Source: Salvator merianae (lineage: Eukaryota > Chordata > Lepidosauria > Squamata > Teiidae). From it: 64,000 nucleotides of DNA. Position 1 is the stretch's first letter. Every line of letters begins with the position of its first letter. Below are positions 44,486 through 56,129 of the stretch, piece by piece. The notes beneath the pieces were generated by a model that ran no database searches, was not told the origin of the DNA, and saw nothing but the letters and a program-made list of their open reading frames with translations. Location: the NCBI GenBank assembly GCA_003586115.2, contig QVOM02000001.1:16691291-16755290 (forward strand). Direction: 5' to 3'. The position numbers and the translations under genes were made by a program.

Positions 44486-45172
44486 GGGCCTTTTCACATT
44501 TTCCACCTTAGAATCGAAGTAGGTGTGAAAGGTTCTGGAACAGCTGTAGTTAACAATTTTGTTGTCCACAGCTAGTAGTGATTGGGAGTGTCTGCAGACA
44601 CTTCCAATCACTGGGGCCTCTATGAAATGTTGAAGAACTGTGCTAGTGAGCATCCGGACTCTCACTGGCACTATCATGTGAACAGATCCTTACTCTCTAA
44701 GTTGCACATTATGTCAGTGGTTGTTACTATTTTCTTGTTACTGTTTTCATTGTTTGTTGTTAATTTGTTTTACTCAGTGCCAACTAATTATCCCATTCTA
44801 AGGTAGAACAGACCCCACAGTGTGATTGCCATCTGCACTTTTGGGCTGGAACAGCCCAGAAACAGGCTTCCAGCACTCACAGTGTGAACATTAGCCACCT
44901 GCCATGACAGCAGCCATGGAAACATCCAGCTGCTGCCATGGGGATCAGGGATGCAGTATGCAAGTATGCAGTTACAGCTGCACCATGGCCTAGAGTGTTT
45001 GATCCAGGAAGTAGGTGTGAATGCTGTGTACTGGAAGCAGTCCAGATGCTCCTGGTACAGCTGTGCATAACAATCTGCAGACACTCCTGGTCACTAGGGT
45101 CTACACGAAATGCGGATGCATTGTGCGAGTGAGCATCTGGATGTTCACCAGGACTAAAGTGCAAACAGACCC
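44486..45172. mobile_element. TIR element in L1 with internal duplication
   Basis: It starts GGGCCTTTTCACATTTTCC after TTA (44483-44485) and ends GTGCAAACAGACCC before TTA (45173-45175). A second right-type end, GTGAACAGATCC, lies internally at 44678-44689 and is also followed by TTACTCTCTAAGTTGC, which repeats the L1 flank TTACTCCCTAAGTTGC at 45173-45188. The segments 44592-44706 and 45074-45189 are therefore a direct repeat of about 115 bp spanning the transposon end and its target. Confidence 0.75.
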
Positions 45173-45781
45173 TTACTCCCTAAGTTGCTGCATTTACTGA
45201 AACTATTTAACCACGTTCTTGAAATGGGGCTTATTCTGCCATCATGGATTGAAGCCCAGGTTGTACTTTTGCCTAAAACCAAAGATACAACACTGAAAGC
45301 AAATCAATTTTGGCCCCCGCAAGACTTAAAAATCTTCACAGGAATTCTTGCTAACAGATTGCCCACTGTTCCCCCTTCACTAGTCTCAAAAGATCAACAT
45401 GACTTTGTCTTTCAACAGCAAATGGCAGACCCTATTCACACTCTAATCAATATTATATCACACAACCACAATAATAAACAATCGTTAGCTATCTTTTCTT
45501 TAGACCTTCAGAAAGCATTTGATTCTCTTTCTCATGAATTCTTATTTGCAGTTTTACGGAAATACAGATTTAGCCAAAAATATTTAAAATCACTATCAGG
45601 TATCTACTCATCAAAATTGTCAATTAATGGAGCACTCTCAGAAGAGATTCATGTTGATAAAGGAACAAGACAAGGCTGCCCTCTTTTCCCTTTATTATTT
45701 GCTTTAGTCATAGAAACTTTTGCGATATCCATTAAACATTCTCCAGAAATGATAGGCTACACTGTAAATAACACACAATAA
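45173..45781 (+). pseudogene. L1 ORF2 reverse-transcriptase fragment
   Basis: About 202 open codons, entered from the transposon junction (PLLPKLLHLLKLFNHVLEMG). IEAQVVLLPK, FSLDLQKAFDSL (motif A), KGTRQGCPLFPLLFAL (motif B region) and EMIGY follow, then a stop at 45779-45781. The motif C region appears in another frame just downstream (from about 45790) as LFADTILIL: the second catalytic Asp of FADD is Thr, so the enzyme would be dead even without the frameshift. Further L1 blocks continue to about 47130. Confidence 0.85.
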
Positions 45782-47640
45782 GTATCAATCTGTTTGCAGA
45801 CACTATACTCATACTGACCCAAGAGCCAAACAAAACCACACCAACAATGACCAAGCTGTTAAAATAGTTTTATTTAGGTTCAGGTCTCAAAGTTAACAAT
45901 GCTAAGTCTTTTATTATGTTCTAGAACATATCCTCTCAAATACAGTTGGTAACTCAATCATTAACTGGCTTCAAATTGGTCTCCAAATCCTTCAAGTACC
46001 TAGGTATCAATATATTCAGGAATCCACAGCATCTTCTGATGGGCAACTATATACCACTCTGTAAACAAATAAAAAAAGAGATTACTCATTGGAAAACATA
46101 ACATTTTTTGACTTTCAGATAAAATTACAGTCTTTAAAATGAAACTCCTCCCAGAAATCACTTTCCTTTTTCAGATGCTACCCCTAAAGCTACCTCCTCA
46201 ATTTTTTACTGTATTAAATAAACATTAACAGAGTTTGTACATCTTTACAAAAAAACCAAGACTGATGAAAAAACTCAGACATCGTTCTAACAAACTCAGG
46301 GGTTGGGTACTAAACTTAGAACAATACTAATGGCTTTTCAGCTAAAACAATTGATGCATACTTCTACACCATTCCCTGCAACCAGCAGGACAAAATTAGA
46401 AATTCTTAATAACCCCAACATAATTATAGATCCATTTTATGCTACACTCCCACTTTCTTTAACTAAAAAACTTACCTCAGCAGTGCAAGATATGTTAAAA
46501 GAATGGCTAGATTGGAAAAGTAAAATTAGCACTAATTCTCCCAAGTAACCCCACTTTTCACTATCAAATACCAGCTAAATGGCCCTAAAGCCATCACAAT
46601 TCCAGAACTGGCCAAATCAAGCAACAAAACATTACAAGATTTATACACAACAAATAGATTAAGTAATAGACTTTTGCAGTCTATATTTGCCTCACCTTCA
46701 GGTTCCTGGTTACTTGCACAGGGTTTGTTCCACTTTGTCCAAGTGCATGAAATAAAGAAAAATGCAATCAGGCCATTAACTTAATTTGAAGCTATATTAC
46801 TTAAAGACAACACTGTAACTAAAGGACTTGTAAAGAAATATATTACTGCCTTCAACTTTATGGAGATAGCATATGGGCGGATGATATGCAGACCATCATA
46901 ACGAACTATGATTGGCAATGTATACAGTAACTTCAGAAAAACCTTCTATGGCACTCACTAATCTTTAAGAAATTCAACTCAAAATACTATACAGATGGTA
47001 TCGTACCCCCACACAAATTGCACGCATTACTAAACAAGTCAGACCCATCTACTGGCACTGTGCAGAAGATAAAGGGACCCATCTCAACATGTGGTGGACT
47101 TGTCCTATAGTACAGCAATTCTGGACTGTAGTACTTTAAGAAATTTCATCCTTGCTTACCATAATAGTTAACTAGTCCTCAGAGATCTGTTAATTGAGAT
47201 ATTACCAAAATTTCAACTTCCTTCAATCTACTGCACAATTATTGGACATCTTGTTACTTACTGCAAAACAACTGATTGCAACAAACTGGAAAGTGAAAGT
47301 GAATATCTTTCCCACAGTACATCAATGGTATGCTTCACTTTGGGTGACAGCTACAGCAGAATGCATTATGGCACAAATCCAAAACCTTCTATACAAATCC
47401 AAAACCTTCTATACAAGATGAAACAAGTTTCTGGATTTTGCCCCTTAGCGCTCTGATTTTGTAGTATCAGACCATTACCCACTTAAATATTGGCTAGGAA
47501 GCAAACATCATTAATCAATATCCACATTTTGGCATTGTTTGCAACAGTTTAATGTTAATGTAATTTTATTTTTTTATATGCATACTAATTATTGTCATAT
47601 CTATTATTTCAATTAAAATAAAATTTAAAAAGATGAAGAA

Positions 47641-48059
47641 TGGGCCACCTCCTTAGCCTGTGCAGTAAAATCACAGGGAGTGAATATAAGAAATGCCATG
47701 GTAAAGTTGCTGCAGTGTTACTTTGAAATATATATAAAAATTACAAGTTATGAGCTGGAAAAGCGCTAGCGTGAACCTAAAGCAGAAAAGACTGTTGAAA
47801 ATAGTGAGGTTAAAATATCATGGGATTTTAAAATTTAAAAAGACAAGTAGTCAGACCATAATACACTTGACATCACTGTGGTTAAGAAAAACAATATTAC
47901 AATAATAGATGTGTCTAACTAAGGGAAAAGCAGAATTGAGTGGAAAGAATAGGAGAAGATCCCAAAATACTGAGATCTATAAGTTGAAATCCAGCAGAAA
48001 AAAATAAGAATAGTTCCAGTTCTTATTGGCACATTTGCTTCAATACCAAAAAAACCCTC
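47641..48059. other. Unassigned AT-rich sequence
   Basis: No gene or named repeat. Confidence 0.35.
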
Positions 48060-48290
48060 AAAAATATTTAAGAATTTATATCCCACCCTTCACCAAAAGG
48101 TTCCACAGCGGTTCACAATAACTACAGGATAAAATATATAGAATATTCTCTCCCTCTCTCCCATCCTATTTGGCAGGATAATACCCAGAGGAAGCTAAAA
48201 AAATCAAAGGCCTGGGTGGAGAGGTATGTTTTAATGAGGTTTTAACATTGAGGTCTATTGGCATTCCAGCTCCAGCCAGTCTGGAGCTTG
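48060..48290 (-). mobile_element. L2 LINE 3' end, antisense
   Basis: TATTTAAGAATTTATATCCC followed by ACCCTTCACCAAAAGGTTCC is the antisense L2 3' end, followed by 3' UTR-like sequence (GGTTCACAATAACTACAGGATAAAATATA) and AGGCCTGGGTGGAGAGGTATG. Confidence 0.65.
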
Positions 48291-48341
48291 GAGGCATCAA
48301 AATGTACCACCAACATGGGTTTTCAGTGGGTTATAAGGCTA

Positions 48342-48549
48342 GGAACCTTTGTTCCTAGCCATTGGAGCTCTCAGTGACTGGCTGCAAAGCTCATGCAAGC
48401 TTTGGGGACAGGGTGGTGTCTGGTTTGGATCAGCATCACCATGCAAACGGCACTGTCCCAGACCTCACCTTGCTGTGGTCCCAATCAGAGGGCCTTGCTG
48501 GTCTAGACCCACTGGTCCAGATCACAGCAAGGTAAGAGCACAAAGGCCC
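48342..48549. mobile_element. Short TIR element, diverged
   Basis: The left end GGAACCTTTGTTCCTAGCC and right end AGAGCACAAAGGCCC are inverted. The interior resembles 34513-35018 (GATCACAGCAAGGTAAG near the right end; CAGTGACTGGCTGCAAAGC). Confidence 0.5.
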
Positions 48550-49262
48550 TTTGATTTCTAAATCCTTGGATAGGATTCCAGTCCACAACAGGTCAAAACT
48601 CCATTACATCTGATACTTGATTGTTTCAGCCACATACAGACAAAATATCTTTTGGTTAGATTACACTGAAATGAATTAAAACTAAATTAAATGCCATGTG
48701 TTTGAGCTGTAAGGGCAAGGGACTACTCCATGTGCTCTGTCTGCTTCTGAACTGCTAAAAAGTGAAAGAACATGCCATGAGAAAGAGCTGTTGGATGACA
48801 TATGCAGGCATTCATACAATCTACAGATACTGCAGATAAGGAAGTGCCAAACTTGTGTTCATCAAATGTGAACAGGGGTTAGATGCCAAGAATGTATCAG
48901 TCTTATTCAGTACTATTCTGTTACCATTATGCATTTTTTTCATCAGAAGCCAAGGAAGCAAAATCATATTGAATTAGATCATTGGTCCCAGTTCAGACAG
49001 AGGTTCCTCTCATCCCTACCTGGTAATCTCATATACCAGTTCAGTCCAGCTTCTACTGAACTACCTCTGTTTAGCTGAAATCAAAGGGAACCAATGTACA
49101 TGCTTATCAGATACCAGGAACTGAACATAGACCTTCTGCATAGACCAGGCACTATAATTTAAATAAAGTATTTTCAATATATTTTGAACATAATCTTCAT
49201 ATTTTGGCTGTATTTTCCAAACTATATGCATTTTTTTTGCATATTTTGATGGAAAAGACAGC
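48550..49262. other. Unassigned sequence
   Basis: No gene or named repeat. Confidence 0.35.
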
Positions 49263-49400
49263 ACTTCATTTATTTAAAATATTTCTATACCACTTCCTAT
49301 TAAAAATATAACCTCAAAGTGGTTTGTAAAAACTTAAAAGCTAAAAGTCATCAGATACATAAAAGCATTATGAAAGCATTATAAAAAACATCATTATTAT
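49263..49400 (-). mobile_element. L2-like LINE 3' end, antisense, diverged
   Basis: TTCATTTATTTAAAATATTT followed by CTATACCACTTCCTATTAAAAATATAACCTCAAAGTGGTTTGTAAAAAC follows the layout of the antisense L2 3' terminus. Confidence 0.45.
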
Positions 49401-50527
49401 ATATTGTAAGCACTACACGAAAACTTTTGGGGAAGATGCTGTTAAACAGTGGATTGGTTATTGGTTGGAAAGGGTGGTTTGGTGCAGGACACAATGAGAT
49501 GTGAACCAAATTCAAAACCTTCATGCATTCTTTTTCCAGTGCACTGTGAACATACAGGAGCTCTTTGCCATGAGTGTTATATATGTGACCTTTGGATGGG
49601 TTCAGATAGTAGCCATTATCCAAGTTTTTCAGCATGATTCATATAAATGAATTTATGCTGGAAAATGCACCCTAAAGAGATAAAGTAGCCGGTGGTTTAC
49701 ACGAAGCTTTCCACATTGCACAACTTTTCTACAAAGAAGCCTTGCAAGGCACTGCTCTTACTTGCTTGCCCAGGGCAAGTCATATTTTCTTTTGATGGGC
49801 AAATAAAATATAATTAGTTTTTTTACATCATCATCATTATGCTAAGGGTGAGCAAGGAGATTTTGAGCTGGAAAATTCTCATGAGGGTTTTGCAACGCAG
49901 TTAATGACTCTCTGGCACTTGAGAACATGCCTCTCAGACACTCATTTATTCAAGGGCTTTTGACAGATCTATAGAACTATAGATTTCCCCCCAGTAGTTG
50001 CTAAGGAATCAGTGCAGATTAGGACAGAAACAGGTCTTATCTAGTGCATCCCATGGGACAATATAAATTGGTCTCTAGTACTACCTACCTTTAGGCTCTT
50101 TTACTGTATTCTTTTTCCACACACAATTAAAACATAAAAACATATGCATATATATATATATATATATTCATATACAACACACAGAAAAATATATGCCAGC
50201 AAAAGATATGGGCTCAAAATACAGTAGGTAGCTGAGCATTGCAGCTGTATGGGAATCAAGAGGCATGACAGCTTTTACCTCTGTTTGAATCTGGTTGTGC
50301 ATACTGATGGGTGAGACTGTCAAAAGCTGTACCTTTGCGGGCCATGTCCTCAACATGCACACAGAGGCTGTACACATGCACGCACACAGAGGGAAAGAAA
50401 CACGGGTGAATATCCTATGGAGTGTCCATAAGCACATGTGACCATAGCATGTTGCATTCCAATGTCACGTGTACATATACAACACATAGCAAAATGTATG
50501 TCAGCTCAAAATACAGTAGGCAGCTGA
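49401..50527. other. Unassigned sequence with local duplication and AT repeat
   Basis: An (AT)n run lies at 50149-50167. The stretch 50165-50240 (CATATACAACACACAG... ACAGTAGGTAGCTGAGCA) is repeated at 50474-50530, immediately before an L1 insertion. No gene is seen. Confidence 0.45.
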
Positions 50528-50842
50528 GCATTTGGACCTGTCAGAAATGGATGAAACAGAACTGGAACAACTATATCATGGATCAATTGACATTTCAAAG
50601 GGGAATTGGATGGAAGTAAAAATATACCTGGAGACTTAACTCAGGAATCAGCGATATCATACAGAAGTTACACAAAATCTTCCAGTTGTGACTATTATCA
50701 ATATACAGAATCATCAGAGGGGAGGGCGTAGGAGGGGGTAGAGAGGAATATAGAACTAACAGTTATGTAAAGTATGAGCAAAATGTATATGATATGGAGA
50801 TTATTGAATAAAATGATTTTTAAAAACCTTGCATTTGGACCT
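50528..50842 (+). mobile_element. Short L1 3' insertion with 12-bp TSD
   Basis: GCATTTGGACCT at 50528-50539 is repeated exactly at 50831-50842 and brackets a 291-bp segment. The segment contains an L1 ORF2 C-terminal piece (NWNNYIMDQLTFQRGIGW), a G-rich 3' UTR block (GGGGAGGGCGTAGGAGGGGG) and the tail ATTGAATAAAATGATTTTTAAAAA. It is a strongly 5'-truncated insertion, probably fairly recent given the exact duplication. Confidence 0.85.
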
Positions 50843-51399
50843 CTGTAAACTTACAGGGTCAGGTGTGTAAGAGGTCAACCAATGAAATGAATGCTAGCCC
50901 ATGCAGATTTCTATTGGAGCACCTGTGCACACAGGTAACTGCCTATGTTAGGAATATGCTAACTACCCATGCGACCACATATTGGACTGAAAGTGGAGAG
51001 AGACAAAGATGAACACCCTTTTCCATTTGGGAGATGAATGTGACTCCAGAGTCTCCTCGTTATGTGCTGGCATATTTACACATGTCCTCCTGCACAAGTG
51101 AGACTGCTGACAAATTCTAGGTGTGCATGTATGCTGAGTGGTATGTACGTTGTGTTTCTTGATAAAGGGAGGGTAGGATGACTAAAATGAAAGTCACAGC
51201 AACACATGTGGCAAGTCCTAAAATCAAAATTAATTAATGTATGCTGTGACAAATATCACCAGGCAATGGAAATATATGGATTGCTTAAGAATCAAAGCCT
51301 GGTATAAAACTATATAGGAAATATTAAAAAATGAATGAACCACAGCGCAGAAATCTGGAATGAATGGTGGAGAAGGTTGAACAGAATGGCAGAAAGGTT
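50843..51399. other. Unassigned sequence
   Basis: No gene or named repeat, though the last part may belong to the following L1 tail. Confidence 0.3.
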
Positions 51400-51670
51400 G
51401 GTTCCCATTTATAGAAACGACTTCAAATATTCAAGATTTAGTTATGCCAGCTCAAAACTGTTTTGATTAAAACTCCTAAGAAGAACGTATAAGAAAAGGA
51501 CAACTGCAGTGTTGCATAATGAATTCTCACAAACATGATGCATGGAGTGGGTCCAGGGGATTGGGGAAACAAATGTGTTTTCTATTTGTATAAAAAACAT
51601 GAACCAGTGATATTATGATACATATGTATGTAATAATTGAGAAAACCAATAAAAACTTAATTAAAAAAAT
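51400..51670 (+). mobile_element. Probable L1 3' end
   Basis: The end ATAATTGAGAAAACCAATAAAA followed by ACTTAATTAAAAAAATAAAA has the layout of squamate L1 3' termini, and preceding sequence (GGGGATTGGGGAAACAAATGTG) fits an ORF2 C-terminus/3' UTR. Left boundary and target duplication are uncertain. Confidence 0.5.
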
Positions 51671-52415
51671 AAAATGAAAAGGGAAGGCTTGGGGCTTAGC
51701 GACAGATTCTTGCAAATCATGTATTGCTTTGGGTTACACTGATGTTAGAGGACAAGCACTTTCACTAAGAGGAGTGAATGCTCTCATAGTAAGATTTAAA
51801 TGGTTACCGTAGTTGCACAACAGGTAGAAATAGACATCTGAGCCAATGAATTCATGAAAACATTAGGTCCTCCCTGATTTGAAACCCCAGGAGTGGATAG
51901 GGAAGGTTGCTGCTCCTGCCAGTCTTAAATTTACAGATTTAGCTGTTCATTTAATCATCACCTATGTAGAATGAAGACAAGCAAAGGCACATTGTTTGCT
52001 CAACCAGTTCTATAATGATTTATTTCATTTGTTCTGCGTTTGCCAAGGACCCAAGATAGCCATAATTCCTTTACTCTAACCTTGTGTATTTTAACCACTG
52101 GCATAGATGCAAACAATTGCCCCATGCACAAAGATTTTGCATCTTAGGTAAACTATTCATTAAGGGTATTTGATCACCCATAAACAGATACAATAAATGC
52201 TTGCTAATAAATACATATTATTAGCTGTTACAATTGCTGTTATAATTGATCAGTAATTTGAACTTTGGCATTAGAACACAGATGTTTCATTCATTGTTCA
52301 TTGCTAATAAATACACAGATGAGGTTGTTTGATCAGCAGCTCAGACGTTGGCATTTGAACAAAGAGGTATTGCGCTATTGAAAAGTTGTTTTTTTCTAAC
52401 TTCAATTTTTTATGT

Positions 52416-52448
<33 letters not shown>

Positions 52449-53000
52449 ATTATTAGAGTGAAACATAATAACATTAGTATATTAACATATATTATGTTAA
52501 CATATATATGTTGCCAGAATTTCCTGCTTCTTAAGCAAGATCGGCCTGAAGGTTGCAATCTTGCACCTTTTGAATCACTATCTTGCCGTGGAGATGTAGA
52601 AAGTGCTATCAGATGTGCTTCTCTCACAGAGTGGGAAAAGCCACTCTGACTGCACTTCCACCACCACCCCTTCCCACAATCATATGAAGGGCCAATGGCA
52701 ATTCTCGTGACTTACCTGTGCCATGATCTACTCAGCCCTATTTTGAAGGATCCCAAAATTGGACAAGTTCTGGGGCCAATTCAAAAATATAGCTGGGAAG
52801 AAATGTTAATGGCAGGAAATTAAAGTTCCCCAATTTTGACATAAGTGTGGCCACCTCCATAGCCAGAGCAAGTGCTCCAGTCCTTCATACCGCAGGATCC
52901 ACCATCAGGTGGATCCTATTTTGGAATTAGCAGCCTGTGCTGTTCTGTTATCGCTGTGATTGACTGAATGCAAGGATTGATTGCATTGATTGATTTCCAT
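51671..53000. other. Unassigned stretch with a TG repeat
   Basis: Contains (TG)n at 52424-52449 and, at about 52740-52860, a MITE-like block resembling 23620-23750. No gene recognised. Confidence 0.4.
52424..52449. repeat. (TG)n microsatellite
   Basis: About thirteen TG units. Confidence 0.93.
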
Positions 53001-53213
53001 GCTCTGTTCAGACGTAGCAACAGAAGCATCTCAGAAGTGCCTTAGAGACAGCAGAGTGTGCCCCCTCTGTCCTCATTCCACTTCTAACCACCTTCTCTAG
53101 CCCAGAATGTTTATGAGAAATGGGAGGGGCAGACTGGCAGGTGAACCATCCCACCACCAAAAATTCTCAAAGCCACCTCAGAGGTGTTTTGTTTTAATTA
53201 TGTGAGGACACAG
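53001..53213. mobile_element. Short TIR element, related to 20603-20822
   Basis: GCTCTGTTCAGACGTAGCAAC starts it and TATGTGAGGACACAG ends it. The interior is colinear with 20603-20822 (GAAATGGGAGGGGCAGACTGG; CCACCTCAGAGGTGTTTTG). No coding capacity. Confidence 0.6.
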
Positions 53214-53524
53214 TCTCAGAATGCCCTGGGAAATCTGATGCACAATCCAGTTAGATAGTTCCGAGCATGACCCTGCCATAGTCTCTCTGGGTCCAGTAGG
53301 GCTTAGTCCCCACAAAATGTGTTAAAAAAAAATTGTACGTTTAATACCCCATAGGTATGCCAGTCAATGGCTGTAGCATATCTTCCATTCTGTTCTTCAT
53401 CAATGTGATGCTCATTAGACCTGACATTAAACTTGTGGTTAAGCAGCTGAAGGCCAGTTACTTTTTGGAAAAATATTGGAGATCTATCTTGTTTGGCCAT
53501 CGGAAAGAAGTGAAGCTTGTGCGT

Positions 53525-54570
53525 CCTTAGATTGATATAGTGCTTTTATAACTAGGGCAGATCACACAAAACATTAAAATAGCATTTAAAAACATGGTTA
53601 AAAACAAAACAGTCCCCCCACATACAGACATCCCCCCAAAATGCAGGGTAAACATATGGAGAGAGCATAACCATCAAAAGCCTGGGAGAAGAGATACACC
53701 AGACAGATATAAAATAATGTTGGCCCCTGGAATACCTCAGTGGGAAAGCTATTCCAAGGCCTGGGAGCCACCACAGCAAAGGTCCTGTCTTATGCCACCA
53801 CCCCTGACCATCAGAGAATAACAGAACTACAAAGACAGTTTCGCCTGTGGATGTTAATATTTGGGAAAATCAGTATGGGAGAAGGTGCACTTTCAAATTG
53901 GTGTTTAAGGCTTGCATTGAGGTTGGCAGCAAATGGCCCCAGTGTGGATCTTTCAACACAGAGACACCTGTCTCGCTGCTACATTCTGCACTAGTTCCAG
54001 ATTGTAGATCCTCTTTAAAGGCTTTCCCATACAAGGTGTGTTACCATAGGTGATTGTGGAAATTACTAGGGCATGAATCAACTGTGACCAAGCTGTGTCT
54101 ATTCAGGAAAGGCTGAAGCTGGTGAACCACTCAGTGATGGAAGTAAGCCCTTGTGAGCCTGAAGAGATAGCAATCACACCAGGTGTACCCCAGAACCACA
54201 TAGTTGTTCTTTCTGGAACAATGCAATGTTACCTGCCTTCTACCTTCCCAAATTTGAGACCATGTGATGTACACTATCTCCATTGTGTCTGGATTCATCT
54301 TCAATTTGCTGGCCTACATCCAACCCATCATTCCTCTTGGCAGCAGTCAAGCATCTGAACTGCTTCCTCTGCCTCAGGTGGAATGGAGAAACAGAGCTGG
54401 ATGTTATCAGCACAGTGATGGAACATCACTTCACTCCAGATTTCCAAATGGTTGCATCCAGCAGGTTCATACAGATGTTAAATGGCATGGGAAGCGGAAC
54501 TGACCCCTGGGGAATCTCACATGTGAACTCGCAAGGTGTTGAACCGAAGTCCCCCATTGTTATTTTCTAG
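53525..54570 (-). mobile_element. L2 LINE 3' half, antisense, heavily degraded
   Basis: The minus strand, read through many stops, gives L2 ORF2 pieces: the region 54480-54340 (FNICMNLLD..., then a remnant of the catalytic block, then FHLRQRKQ) and 54330-53980 with the LVHALV-like and LDY-like region (CATGAATCAACTGTGACCAAG in the antisense). The 3' UTR with AAAAACATGGTTAAAAACAAAAC lies near 53580. The colinear order with the 8045-8560 copy (GCTACATTCTGCACTAGTTCCAGATTGTAGAT versus GTTGCATTCTGCATTAGTTCCAGGTTCCAGAC) supports the call. Confidence 0.7.
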
Positions 54571-55257
54571 AATCTGCCCCAGAGATAGGACAAGAAACAA
54601 TATAAAACAATGCCTCCCCTTTCCAATCCCCAAAGTCACTCCAACAAAAAACATGGTCACTGGAGAAGGGAGAAGGTGCTTCTTCAGACTGGGTTCCAAG
54701 GTGTTTTTAAGATCAAACAGAGACCTCAAAAAGAATCAGCACAATTGCTTTTCTCCCCTGGCATTAGACAGAAGTGAAAACTGGTGCATATTTAGATTTA
54801 TATGGTACCATGACTCTGCCTGAAGCTGGACTGAAATAGGTCTAGACAGTGTAATCCATTTTCTCCAGGCTTATCTCCATATTTATAAATACAGTTTTTG
54901 TATGCAGTGTCTTCCATGTGTTTATTGCACTTTCACCCTTTTGTGTAAACTTCATGTTACGCATAAGAAATGCAGATATAAGTAGCCTATTCATTTTCTC
55001 ATTCATATACTTCTCTCATGTGCATAATCTTATGGCCCAGCTTGCAGCAGTGAGCCTTTGCAACTTTTCTTTTGCTAAACTCCACGCCATCAACAACACA
55101 AAGCTCCATTTGTTTTTGGTCTTTGCATACTGGCAGTTTAAAAAACACATAGCAATTGGAATGTCTATAAACATACTATAACATCTTAGCCACTGAGCCA
55201 ATGGCTGGAAAAGTGTTAGCTGAATGTTCTGAAACCAGAGTTCTTGCAGCCATTACC
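54571..55257. other. Unassigned sequence
   Basis: No gene or named repeat. Confidence 0.35.
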
Positions 55258-55430
55258 TGCATTTATTCGTTTATGCATTTTACATTTATATTCTGCCTTT
55301 TACAAGAAGCCCCAGGGCACATGGTAAGTGATAAAAGCATACTAAAGCACTAATGTACTGAGAGATAATACAATACACTAAAACATTTTAATATGCTAAA
55401 ATGAAATAAAAATAATAACAAAACAAGATT
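55258..55430 (-). mobile_element. L2 LINE 3' end, antisense
   Basis: TTTATTCGTTTATGCATTTTACATTTATATTCTGCCTTTTACAAGAAGCCCCAGGGCAC follows the antisense L2 terminus layout, then 3' UTR-like AT-rich sequence with ATTAAAACA. Confidence 0.5.
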
Positions 55431-56129
55431 AAAACATTTTACAACGAACCACTAACAGTGATTTTCCCCAATCTGGTTTAAAAGAGTCCACGCCCTACAA
55501 CCTACAGTATTTCCTCCATTTGATTAATTTTAAAAATCTTCTTCCTCCTAATTCAGGTTAGCAATTATCACACTACCACAGGTGGTTTCATCAAGAGAAA
55601 CAGAGAGGTAAGGAGCACAAGTTGAAAGCAAATTAAGTAAACAAAAATTATCACTCCATGACCTCATTCTTGCTGCTGCTCAGTCATCAGATGAGAAACT
55701 CAGCAGAAGCTCTGCTGAGGTCCAGTCCCCTGCTAGGTCTGGGCCTTGCCAGGTATGCAGCTAGGCCAAACCCTGCTTAACTTTGCATGTGCTTATACCA
55801 TGGGTGTGCAAATGGCTAAAAAAGAAAAATTAAAACAAGGAGCAAGCTGAAGGAAAATAGTCACTTTAAGTACTGCAATAATCAGGTCTGTAAAAAAATC
55901 TACCTATAATGAGAAAATTAGAGTGTACTTTGCAAGTCAGGGGTTTTCCAGATGTTTTGCCCAATAACCCCATCAGCCCCAGCTACAAGCAACTGCAATT
56001 TTTGAAGGGTGTACTTCAAATCAACAGGGCACTCACTACATTGTTGGTGAAGTCTGGATTAAAAAGTACATTGGCAACACTTGCTTCAAGCATGTTACAG
56101 TCTTTTCCCATTTTACACTCGTGAATGTT
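55431..56129. other. Unassigned sequence
   Basis: No gene or named repeat. Confidence 0.35.

Larger units (their letters stand above)
43100..47640 (+). mobile_element. Old L1 LINE with ORF1 and ORF2 remnants, interrupted
   Basis: A sense L1, of a subfamily unlike the one at 28677. ORF1 remnants lie at about 43400-44136, and ORF2 RT remnants from 45173 onward. ILYRWYRTPTQIARITK and GTHLNMWWTCPIVQQFW blocks (about 46985-47130) and an AT-rich 3' end with AATTAAAATAAAATTTAAAAAG (to 47636) follow. A TIR element with an internal duplication occupies 44486-45172. The ORF2 endonuclease and start of RT are absent between ORF1 and 45173, so a deletion accompanied or preceded the insertion. The 5' end is uncertain. 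Confidence 0.85.
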
